A stretch of 64,000 bases of DNA, taken from the NCBI GenBank assembly GCA_944390115.1, contig CALXOW010000007.1:1-64000 (forward strand). Direction: 5' to 3'. The DNA comes from an uncultured Anaerobiospirillum sp. Its GTDB lineage: Bacteria > Pseudomonadota > Gammaproteobacteria > Enterobacterales > Succinivibrionaceae. A program made the position numbers and the translations under genes. Below the pieces are notes generated by a model, which had not been told where the DNA came from, did no database searches, and saw only the letters and a list, made by a program, of their open reading frames with translations. Positions 43,197 to 50,619 of this stretch are shown here, piece by piece. The number at the start of each line of letters is the position of its first letter. Positions within the stretch are counted from its first letter, which is position 1.

Positions 43197-44013
43197 ACTT
43201 AGCCATTGGCACGACGCCAGCACCCTCAACGAAGTGAGCCTGCTCTGGCGACATAGCGAAGTCCATAAAGGTCTTAGCGGCACCCTCAAGTGGCTTGTTC
43301 TTAGGGGTAACTAATAAGAATGGACGTTGCAGCTTGTAAGAACCGTCACGGATAGTGTCTTCGGTAGCAGAGATGCCATCAACAGTGACAGCGTGGACCT
43401 TCTCGGACAGAGCCGATAAGGAAGCGTAGCCGACAGCGTTGACGTTTTGAGCTACGGTGGTGATAACGTCACCGGTGGAGGTTAACTCTTGGCGATACTT
43501 GCACTGGTCGGAGGTGTCGGTGACGCTCTCAAAGCCGTCACGGGTGCCCGAACCTGCCTCACGACCGATCAGCACGATTGGGTGATCCTCACCACCAACA
43601 GCGCTCCAGTTGGTAACCTTACCAGTGTAGATATCCTTAATCTGAGCTAAGGACAGGTTCTTAACTGGGTTTTGTGGGTTAACTACGACTACGATACCGT
43701 CGATAGCAACCACGTCACCATTTAAGTTCTGCTTCTCAGCATCGGTTAAATTACGCGAGGATAAACCGATATCGCAACGGCCCTCGGCTACAGCGTTGAT
43801 ACCAGCGCCCGAACCAGTTGGGTTGTAGGTGAAGCTGATGTCATCATGGGCCTCCATGAAAGCCTCACCTAAGACGCCGATAACCAACTCCATCGAAGAC
43901 GAGCCTTCAGTGGAAACGCTATCGTCAGCGGCGTAGACGTTGCCCGAGAAGGCAACAGCAGAGCTGAATACAGCAACGGAGGACAACACAGCAAATAACT
44001 TCGAAAGCTTCAT
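43195..44013 (-). CDS. pstS: periplasmic phosphate-binding protein
   Basis: 272 aa with a signal peptide (cleavage likely after NVYA, about residue 29). The phosphate-binding loops are visible: STEGSSSMELVIG, YNPTGSGAGINAVAEGRCDIGLSSR in part, and GREAGSGTRDGFESV. It delivers phosphate to PstCA. Pho-box-like repeats and a CRP/FNR-like site lie upstream. It is the first gene of the five-gene operon. Confidence 0.95.
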   Translation of the reverse strand: MKLSKLFAVLSSVAVFSSAVAFSGNVYAADDSVSTEGSSSMELVIGVLGEAFMEAHDDISFTYNPTGSGAGINAVAEGRCDIGLSSRNLTDAEKQNLNGDVVAIDGIVVVVNPQNPVKNLSLAQIKDIYTGKVTNWSAVGGEDHPIVLIGREAGSGTRDGFESVTDTSDQCKYRQELTSTGDVITTVAQNVNAVGYASLSALSEKVHAVTVDGISATEDTIRDGSYKLQRPFLLVTPKNKPLEGAAKTFMDFAMSPEQAHFVEGAGVVPMAK

Positions 44014-44089
44014 CTTAAATAAGTCTCTAGTAACTTAAGCATTTAAGTGCTCTTGCTTAGCACTTTGTCTAAATCCCTTAGACGCGTTG

Positions 44090-44105
44090 CATGATAAAGA
44101 TCACA
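44090..44105. promoter_or_regulatory. CRP/FNR-family-like site upstream of pstS
   Basis: CATGA TAAAGA TCACA; read on the minus strand it is TGTGA TCTTTA TCATG, close to the CRP consensus. It lies 77 bp before the pstS start. Confidence 0.4.
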
Positions 44106-44144
44106 AGTTAAGAACAAAGAGATCTAATGTTAAATGTTTGTTAA
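44106..44144 (-). promoter_or_regulatory. Pho-box-like direct repeats
   Basis: On the minus strand TTAACA recurs at exactly 11-bp spacing (44139-44144 and 44128-44133), with TTAACT two periods farther (44106-44111). PhoB boxes are 7-bp repeats at 11-bp period, so phase and position fit, although the bases differ from E. coli TGTCATA. Confidence 0.4.
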
Positions 44145-44246
44145 GAGGCAAAATTTTTGGCACTAGCCCCTAAAAACCCCATAAATTAGCCCGTCCAGCC
44201 CCGCAAAAAAGCGCATGCACCAAGCTAGCGCACACCTTGACCCAGC

Positions 44247-44506
44247 AATTTCCTTAACTTCCAGTAAGGTTGACACTCAGTTGTAGCATTGATTGAGAAA
44301 AGGTCATATTTATGCGGTTTTATTGCTTGATTTGAGAGCCTAAACTAAGGGTCAACAGTGCCACTTGAATTAAAGGCAAAAGACACTCGTCAGACACTCG
44401 TCTTTAGCATTAAAACCTCATAAATATCGCATTCTTAGAAAATGAGTGTCAAAGTAGCAAGAAGTTAAGGGACTAAGGGTCAAAATCTCTGGAAGTTAAG
44501 GAATTT
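44247..44506. repeat. 260-bp inverted-repeat element, transposase-less
   Basis: Ends 44247-44264 and 44489-44506 are inverted copies (core CCTTAACTTCCAG) with one mismatch. Inner inverted words TTGACACTCA (44270-44279) and TGAGTGTCAA (44443-44452) and a shared ATATTTATG-GGTTTTA block show two diverged copies facing each other. ACTAAGGGTCAA occurs directly repeated at 44344-44355 and 44472-44483. No reading frame fits inside. Confidence 0.6.
44381..44402. repeat. two tandem 11-bp repeats
   Basis: AGACACTCGTC occurs twice with no spacer, at the middle of the inverted-repeat element. Confidence 0.75.
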
Positions 44507-44825
44507 CTTTGTAATCCCCACCCCCTACTTCACAAAAGTCCGGCCCAACCTCACCTTGCCTAGGCGCCAGCCACTTAAGTGCGCCGCTTGACCTCAAGCC
44601 ACCGCGTGGAGCAGCGCGCACATGGCCCGACCTAGCTTAGGCTGGCCCTATTCTGCGTACCCCCAACCTCAAAGCGAGCCCCTCCTTCTCCTTTAATGAG
44701 CAGGCACGGCGTGCGCGCAGGCGTACCGCGCCCTACAAGGCGGAGCGCGCCACAGTATCTACTGGGGGAGCGCGCATGGCGCATTCATGTCATGGGGTGA
44801 GGCGCTGTGCTTTTGGCGGCATTTT

Positions 44826-44855
44826 TTGTCAAGTGGGCCGCTTTTAGGCTAAAAT
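44826..44855 (+). promoter_or_regulatory. promoter for rdgC
   Basis: TTGTCA (44826-44831), 18-bp spacer, TAAAAT (44850-44855), 83 bp before the rdgC start. Confidence 0.6.
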
Positions 44856-44937
44856 CTAACTTTGGGCGCGTACAGCGCTTTTTTTGCGCCAGCACGCTGG
44901 CCCCATTTACTTTTCTGCGATGAGGGTGGTCCTTGTT

Positions 44938-45858
44938 ATGATTAAGAACGTGCGCCTTTATAGTGTGGCCTTAGATGACAAGTTGCGTGAGCTCTTTGCC
45001 CACGAGTCTGAGCTTGAGGCTGCGATCAGCGCTATGCACTTAAAGCCGATGAGCGAAAGCGACATTTCCACCTATGGTTTTGCTCCCCTGTTTGGCCGGG
45101 GCGCTCAGGCTTATACCTTTAGCCACAATGGCAACCATTTCTTCCGCTTCGTCGAAGAAAACAAGCTGCTGCCAACCTCGGTGGTCAACCAGGTGTTAGC
45201 CGATGAGGTCGAGAACCGCGAAGCGGAAATGGGCCGCGCCTTAAAGAAGAATGAGAAGAAGGCCTTAAAGCAGGCGATCATCACCAAGATGCTGGCTCAG
45301 GCCTTTGTCACCCGCCGCGATCTGCTCATTTGGGTCAACTCCACCAAGGGCTTGGTCGGCGTGTCGGTCACCGCCGCTAAGCGCGCGGAAAATGCGATCA
45401 CCTACTTGCGTAAGGCCTTAGGCGGCTCCTTCCCAGCTAAGCCATTCCAGCCACGCTGCGTGGTCGAAGATCGCATGACCAACTTCATCGCCAAGAGCGA
45501 GCTGCCTCAAGGCTTTAAGTTAGGCTACGACGCCGTGCTCAAGAGCAATGACGACACCGGGGCCACGGTGCGCGTCACTAAGGACGATTTGACCACCGCT
45601 GAGGTGATCTCCCACCTCAAGGCCGGTAAGGTCGTCACCGAATTGCAGCTTAATTTCAGCGAGATCGCGACCTTTGTCCTCGCCAACGACTTAACGGTCA
45701 AGCGTTTGAGCTTAGAAGATCAGTACTTAGAGCAAAACTTACCTAAGTCCTCGGGCGATAAGATTGCCGATCTGCAAAGCATGATCTTAATTGAGGGCGA
45801 GACCTTAACCGAACTGGTGACCGCCTTAACCCGTGCCTTTGACTGTGAGGTTAAGTAA
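44938..45858 (+). CDS. rdgC: recombination-associated protein RdgC
   Basis: 306 aa, the normal family length. MIKNVRLYSV, FAPLFGRGAQAYTFS, ENKLLPTSVVNQVL, RRDLLIWVNSTKGLVGVS, and TDxL-like C-terminal blocks are characteristic. RdgC forms a ring on duplex DNA and restrains RecA. The start at 44938 matches E. coli; a GAGGGTGG sequence lies 9-16 nt upstream. It is followed at once by trhP. Confidence 0.93.
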   Translation: MIKNVRLYSVALDDKLRELFAHESELEAAISAMHLKPMSESDISTYGFAPLFGRGAQAYTFSHNGNHFFRFVEENKLLPTSVVNQVLADEVENREAEMGRALKKNEKKALKQAIITKMLAQAFVTRRDLLIWVNSTKGLVGVSVTAAKRAENAITYLRKALGGSFPAKPFQPRCVVEDRMTNFIAKSELPQGFKLGYDAVLKSNDDTGATVRVTKDDLTTAEVISHLKAGKVVTELQLNFSEIATFVLANDLTVKRLSLEDQYLEQNLPKSSGDKIADLQSMILIEGETLTELVTALTRAFDCEVK

Positions 45859-45859
45859 T

Positions 45860-47206
45860 TTGAAGAAGCCTGAACTCTTAGCCCCGGCGGGCAGCCTGGA
45901 GCACCTGCGCATGGCGGTCGATTATGGCGCCGATGCTGTCTACGCTGGCATCCCGCGTTGGTCGCTGCGCGTGCGCGGCAATGGCTTTAGCCGTGAGGAC
46001 TTTGCCGCTGGTATCGCCTATGCCCATGAGCATGGCCGTAAGTTCTTTGCGGTGCTCAATGTCATCCCGCATATGCGCCGCGTCAACGCCTTTGATGAGG
46101 CACTCCATGAGGTCGCCGCGCTCAAGCCTGATGCCTTTATTATGGCCGACCCAGGCCTGATCGATCGCGCGCTCACCCTCTACCCTGAGCTCCCGGTACA
46201 CTTAAGTGTCCAGGCCAATACCGTCAACGCCGGTACGGTCAAGTTCTGGCAGAAGATCGGCGTCAAGCGCTGCATCTTAGCCCGCGAGCTGTCCTTAAGC
46301 GAAATTGCGATGATTCGCGAGGCCTGCCCAGATATGGAGCTCGAGGTCTTTATCCACGGTGCCCTGTGCATTGCGGTATCAGGCCGCTGCCTCATCTCCG
46401 GCCTCCTGGCGCGCCGCGACGCCAACTTAGGTGCCTGCAACAATTCCTGCCGCTGGAATTACCGCACTAAGGACCTCGCCCTTGTTGACGCTCAGGGCGC
46501 TCATCCTGTGGGTCTTACAGATGAGCACATCGCCTTTGCCCCGCAAGCCCATTCAGCCTTAGACCAACGCGATCTCCCGTCGCTCTACGCTGAGATCGAG
46601 GAGACCTCGCGCCGTCAGGGCGAGTGGATGCCGCTGGAAGAGGATGAGCACGGCTCCTACCTCATGAACTCCAAGGACTTATGTGCCCTGCCGGTCTTAA
46701 AGGAGCTGATGGAACTGGGCGTGGACAGCCTCAAGATCGAGGGCCGTTCGCGCTCGCCGTTCTACGCCGGTGGTATCTCGCGCGCCTATCGCCTGGCGAT
46801 CGACGCCATCGCTGCAGGCCAGGACATCCCTGAGGAGAGCTACACCATTGTGGGCTCGATTCCGGCCCGTGGTTACACCACGGCACTACTCGAGGCACAC
46901 AAGCCGAACGCCACCCAAGACTACGAGACCAATGCTCCGTCCCCTGGCAAGTGGCAGGTGGTAGGCCAAATCCTAAGCCAAGCTGACAATGGTGACATTT
47001 ACATCAAGGTCAAGAACAAGTTCGAGGCCAAGAACAAGATCTTGGTCTACACCCCACAAGGCCCGCTCTCGTTAGATGGCAGCACCCTGCGCGACAAGAA
47101 TGGCAATCCGGTAGCCGTAGCCCCAGGTGATGGCTATTACGTGTACCTAGCTTGCCCACATAAGCTTGACTTAGCTACCGCCGTCCTGTTGCGCGACGAC
47201 TCGTAG
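45860..47206 (+). CDS. trhP: tRNA 5-hydroxyuridine synthesis protein, peptidase U32 family
   Basis: 448 aa. KPELLAPAGSLEHLRMAVDYGADAVYAG in part, VHLSVQANTVN, EVFIHGALCIAVSGRCL and the CNNSCRW Cys cluster match E. coli YegQ/TrhP, which acts on U34 of tRNA. The likely start is TTG at 45860, one base after the rdgC stop, because this aligns with the family N-terminus and GAGG lies about 9 nt upstream; GTG codons at 45833 and 45845 lie inside rdgC. Confidence 0.92.
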   Translation: MKKPELLAPAGSLEHLRMAVDYGADAVYAGIPRWSLRVRGNGFSREDFAAGIAYAHEHGRKFFAVLNVIPHMRRVNAFDEALHEVAALKPDAFIMADPGLIDRALTLYPELPVHLSVQANTVNAGTVKFWQKIGVKRCILARELSLSEIAMIREACPDMELEVFIHGALCIAVSGRCLISGLLARRDANLGACNNSCRWNYRTKDLALVDAQGAHPVGLTDEHIAFAPQAHSALDQRDLPSLYAEIEETSRRQGEWMPLEEDEHGSYLMNSKDLCALPVLKELMELGVDSLKIEGRSRSPFYAGGISRAYRLAIDAIAAGQDIPEESYTIVGSIPARGYTTALLEAHKPNATQDYETNAPSPGKWQVVGQILSQADNGDIYIKVKNKFEAKNKILVYTPQGPLSLDGSTLRDKNGNPVAVAPGDGYYVYLACPHKLDLATAVLLRDDS

Positions 47207-47364
47207 CCGCGCTGACCAACGCGCGCCCAGCCTTACGGCCGCCGCCCTACCCTAACCCGGTACGGCGGCGCGCGACCTACCCTAGCAGTGCGCGGCCGGA
47301 CTGCGGCGCCGCACGAAAGCACGCGGCAGGGACTGTGCCGTCGGCCGGGACTGCGGCGCCCAAT

Positions 47365-47404
47365 AATAAGGCCATGACCGAGTTACCTCAGTCATGGCCT
47401 TATT
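47365..47404. terminator. bidirectional terminator between trhP and yebC
   Basis: A perfect 14-bp stem (47365-47378 with 47391-47404; AATAAGGCCATGAC) with an inner GAG/CTC pair. The 150 bp before it are GC-rich and include two copies of ACTGCGGCGCC. Confidence 0.85.
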
Positions 47405-47438
47405 GCTTTAGTTCAGAGGGCGCGCTGGGCGCTAGCTC

Positions 47439-48197
47439 TTACTCGACATCAACGTCATCTGGGATGCTGGCGTTGTGGTAAACCTCTTGGACGTCATCTA
47501 AGTCCTCAAGGTAGTCGATCATGCGGATAAACTTAACCGCAGTCTCAGCGTCTAACGCAGTCTCGGTCGATGGAGTCATGGTGACCTGAGCGTTGGATGG
47601 CTGAATGCTCTGAGCGGTGAAGGCATCAACTACTGGAGCGAAGTTGTCAGGAGTGGTGAAGACATCGATCGAGCCGTCGTCGTTAACTACGACGTCGTCA
47701 GCACCAGCCTCTAAGGCGATGTCCATGGCCTGCTCTTCGGTAACGGCCATCTTGCCGTCGTCATCAGGCAGGAAGTTGATAACGCCCTGCTTGGTGAAGA
47801 GGTAGCCCACCGAACCGGTGGTGCCTAAGTTGCCACCGAACTTAGAGAAGCCGTGACGAACATCCGAGGCAGTACGGTTGCGGTTATCGGTCATGCACTC
47901 AACCATAACGGCAACACCGCCGACACCGTAGCCCTCATAGGTGATGGACTCGAGCTCAGTGCCCTCGCCGCCACCAACGCCACGCTCAATGGCGCGCTTG
48001 ATGGTGTCACGAGTCATGTTCTGGGCTAAAGCCGAGATCACGGCCGAGCGCAGACGTGGGTTGGAGCCCTCGTCGCCGCCGCCCATACGAGCTGCGGTGG
48101 TGATTTCACGAATCAGCTTGGTGAAGATCTTGCCGCGCTTTGCGTCTTGAGCGGCCTTACGGAAGCGAATGTTGGCCCACTTGGAGTGACCTGACAT
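47439..48197 (-). CDS. yebC: YebC/PmpR (TACO1) family protein
   Basis: 252 aa. [22 protein letters not shown] in part, [35 protein letters not shown] in part and GSVGYLF are universal family signatures. Members were described as transcription regulators and more recently as aids to translation at difficult stretches. It lies 12 bp after aspS, in the same unit. Confidence 0.94.
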   Translation of the reverse strand: MSGHSKWANIRFRKAAQDAKRGKIFTKLIREITTAARMGGGDEGSNPRLRSAVISALAQNMTRDTIKRAIERGVGGGEGTELESITYEGYGVGGVAVMVECMTDNRNRTASDVRHGFSKFGGNLGTTGSVGYLFTKQGVINFLPDDDGKMAVTEEQAMDIALEAGADDVVVNDDGSIDVFTTPDNFAPVVDAFTAQSIQPSNAQVTMTPSTETALDAETAVKFIRMIDYLEDLDDVQEVYHNASIPDDVDVE

Positions 48198-48209
48198 ATT
48201 AATCTCCTG

Positions 48210-49979
48210 CTATTTCTCTAAATCGGTAACGGCGATAGCCAATTCATTTAAGGCTTCAGGTGAGGCCACATTCGGAGCTTCGGTCATTAAGCACGAAGCA
48301 GCAGTGGTCTTAGGGAAGGCAATCACGTCACGGATGTTGTCAGTATGAGTGAGCAACATAGTAAGACGATCTAAGCCAAAGGCAAGACCGGCATGTGGTG
48401 GTGCACCAAAAGATAAAGCATCAAGCAAGAAGCCAAACTTCTGCTGTGCCTCTTCCTTGCTGATGCCCAGCACATTGAAGACGGCCTGCTGCATAATTGG
48501 GTCGTGGATACGTACCGAGCCACCACCTACTTCGTAGCCATTGATGACCATGTCATAAGCATCAGCAAAGACCGACATAGGGTCAGCCTCTAATTGCTCT
48601 GGGGTGACATGGGCTGGCGCGGTAAATGGGTGGTGCATTGCGGTTAAACCGGCCTCTTCGGTCATCTCGAACATTGGGAAGTCGATGACCCATAAAGCCT
48701 TGAAACCTGGGGCAATTAAGTTGTGGTCGCGGGCGGTTTGGCAGCGTAAAGCACCCATAAAGGTCTGGCACTTAACGGTCTTGCCGCAGCCAATAAAGAC
48801 GATATCGCCGCTCTGAGCACCGCAGGCGTTAACGACCGAGAGTAAGAGCTCTGGAGTTACGTGCTTGGCGATCGACGATTGCAGGCCCTCAGCGCCCTTA
48901 GCTAAGTCATTGACCTTGATGTAGATGAGGCCCGAGGCACCTAACTTCTTAACGTAGTCGGTGTAGCCGTCGATATTCTTGCGGCTTAAGGCAGCGCCGC
49001 CTGGCAGAGCAAAACCGACGACCTTGCTGTGCGGATCATTGGCGCTCTCAGCTAAGACCTTAAACTCGGTATCCTTGACTAACTCGTCTAAGGTGTGGAG
49101 CTCAAAGGCGATACGTAAATCCGGCTTATCCGAACCAAAGCGCTCCATCGCCTCAGTCCAGGTTAAGACTGGGAACTTACCTAAATCGAAGTTCTCTTCA
49201 TGACGGAACAGACCAACCATCATCTCCTCCATGATGTCACGGACATCTTGCGAGGACATAAAGGAGGTCTCAACATCGATCTGAGTGAACTCAGGCTGGC
49301 GGTCAGCGCGTAAGTCCTCATCACGGAAGCACTTGGTGATCTGGTAGTAGCGGTCAAAGCCTGCGATCATCAGAAGCTGCTTGAAGAGCTGTGGCGACTG
49401 AGGCAGGGCGTAGAACTTGCCGTGGTGGATACGCGATGGCACTAAGTAGTCACGGGCACCTTCTGGGGTAGCCTTGGTGAGCATTGGGGTCTCGACATCG
49501 ATAAAGCCATGCTCATCCATGAAATTACGCACAAAGTGGGTAATGGAGTGACGCTTGGTGAAGTTGTGCAGCATCTCAGGACGGCGCAGGTCTAAGTAGC
49601 GATAGCGCAGACGCTGCTCTTCGGTATTGTCCTGGTTGAAGTCTAATGGCAGAACGGCGGCCTTATTTAAGACCTCTAAAGCGCTGGCATAAACCTCGAT
49701 CGCGCCGCTCTTCATATTGGCGTTGACTTGGCTCTCTGGGCGGGCACGGACCGTACCTACCACCTTAATGCAGAACTCACCGCGTAAGGTGGCAGCTAAC
49801 TCGTGCACATCCTTGACATCAGGCTCGAAGACCACCTGAACTAAACCCGTGCGATCCCTCAGGTCAATAAAAATCAGACCGCCTAAATCGCGGCGCTTGT
49901 TAACCCAGCCGCACAGGGTCACGGTCTGCCCGACTTCGGTCAGACCTACTTGTTCACAATAGTGAGAACGCATTGACAT
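48210..49979 (-). CDS. aspS: aspartyl-tRNA synthetase
   Basis: 589 aa, normal bacterial length. N-terminal OB fold ([29 protein letters not shown] in part), class II motif 2 [18 protein letters not shown] in part, the bacterial GAD insertion, and motif 3 [15 protein letters not shown]. It charges tRNA-Asp. ATG at 49979 has AGG 8 nt upstream; a second ATG two codons later aligns better with E. coli (MRTEYC), so the start is uncertain by six bases. Confidence 0.96.
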   Translation of the reverse strand: MSMRSHYCEQVGLTEVGQTVTLCGWVNKRRDLGGLIFIDLRDRTGLVQVVFEPDVKDVHELAATLRGEFCIKVVGTVRARPESQVNANMKSGAIEVYASALEVLNKAAVLPLDFNQDNTEEQRLRYRYLDLRRPEMLHNFTKRHSITHFVRNFMDEHGFIDVETPMLTKATPEGARDYLVPSRIHHGKFYALPQSPQLFKQLLMIAGFDRYYQITKCFRDEDLRADRQPEFTQIDVETSFMSSQDVRDIMEEMMVGLFRHEENFDLGKFPVLTWTEAMERFGSDKPDLRIAFELHTLDELVKDTEFKVLAESANDPHSKVVGFALPGGAALSRKNIDGYTDYVKKLGASGLIYIKVNDLAKGAEGLQSSIAKHVTPELLLSVVNACGAQSGDIVFIGCGKTVKCQTFMGALRCQTARDHNLIAPGFKALWVIDFPMFEMTEEAGLTAMHHPFTAPAHVTPEQLEADPMSVFADAYDMVINGYEVGGGSVRIHDPIMQQAVFNVLGISKEEAQQKFGFLLDALSFGAPPHAGLAFGLDRLTMLLTHTDNIRDVIAFPKTTAASCLMTEAPNVASPEALNELAIAVTDLEK

Positions 49980-50051
49980 ACAAAATGCCTATCAAAAACA
50001 CTAAACCAATTTTACCCGCCGCGCCGCAGCGGTTCCCGACCACACCGCAGT

Positions 50052-50097
50052 CAGTATGACGCCTAAGGCAGCATGACGCCTAAGTCAGCATGAGGCG
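50052..50097. repeat. 17-bp tandem repeats between aspS and the FmdB gene
   Basis: CAGTATGACGCCTAAGG, then CAGCATGACGCCTAAGT, then the partial unit CAGCATGAGGCG. The third runs up to the FmdB-type gene stop. Confidence 0.7.
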
Positions 50098-50104
50098 CCG
50101 CGCC

Positions 50105-50371
50105 TTAATCAGCGTGAGGGCACGAGGCACAAGCCGGGGCACTAGCACCAGCGCCCGCGCCCGCTGGGCACGACTTGCTTTCGTTAGCAAATGGCTGCTT
50201 GGAGTTACCAAAGACACCAACGCCCTTAAGCTCACAGCTTGAGGCCGAGATCAACTTGACCAAGCTCTCTTGACCGCACTCTGGGCAAGTAGTCAGCGCC
50301 GGGGCGCTCATCGACTGAAGCTTAGTTAAGGTGTGCCCGCAATTTTTGCAGCGGTACTCATAAAACGGCAT
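50105..50371 (-). CDS. FmdB-family zinc-ribbon protein
   Basis: 88 aa. MPFYEYRCKNCG and TTCPECG provide the CxxC pairs of an FmdB-type regulatory-domain zinc ribbon, followed by an Ala/Gly/Cys-rich tail (CPAGAGAGAS, CASCPHAD) with further Cys. Family function is unknown; small FmdB proteins commonly precede aspS in gammaproteobacteria, as here. Confidence 0.85.
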   Translation of the reverse strand: MPFYEYRCKNCGHTLTKLQSMSAPALTTCPECGQESLVKLISASSCELKGVGVFGNSKQPFANESKSCPAGAGAGASAPACASCPHAD

Positions 50372-50460
50372 AGCAAACCCAAAAACTCATTGGCATAAAA
50401 CTTTTAGCATCCACCAATTAAGGACTCACAGCCCGTGACGGTGGCGCTACCAAGCCCGTA

Positions 50461-50466
50461 ATTATA
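50461..50466 (-). promoter_or_regulatory. -10 element before the FmdB-aspS unit
   Basis: A perfect TATAAT on the minus strand 90 bp before the FmdB-type gene. The -35 is poor and abuts the creD terminator. Confidence 0.45.
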
Positions 50467-50487
50467 ACGATCTTTTGCCCAAGCCAA

Positions 50488-50516
50488 AAGCCCCAGAGCC
50501 GTAGGCTCTGGGGCTT
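50488..50516 (-). terminator. terminator after creD
   Basis: A perfect 13-bp stem (AAGCCCCAGAGCC with its complement) around a 3-nt loop, followed on the minus strand by TTTT. Confidence 0.8.
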
Positions 50517-50619
50517 GGTGCACACCGAGTGCAGAGACTGCACTGGTAAGCTTTAAGGTCGGTGCCCCGATAGGCCCGAAGCACCAGAACCTATCTCACA
50601 GCGGCCTGCAACCTCTGCG

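Larger units (their letters stand above)
44014..44937. other. long non-coding region between pstS and rdgC
   Basis: 924 bp without a recognisable gene. It holds pstS control sites (44090-44144), an inverted-repeat/direct-repeat element (44247-44506), about 300 bp of GC-rich sequence with no pattern I can name, and the rdgC promoter (44826-44855). Confidence 0.6.
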
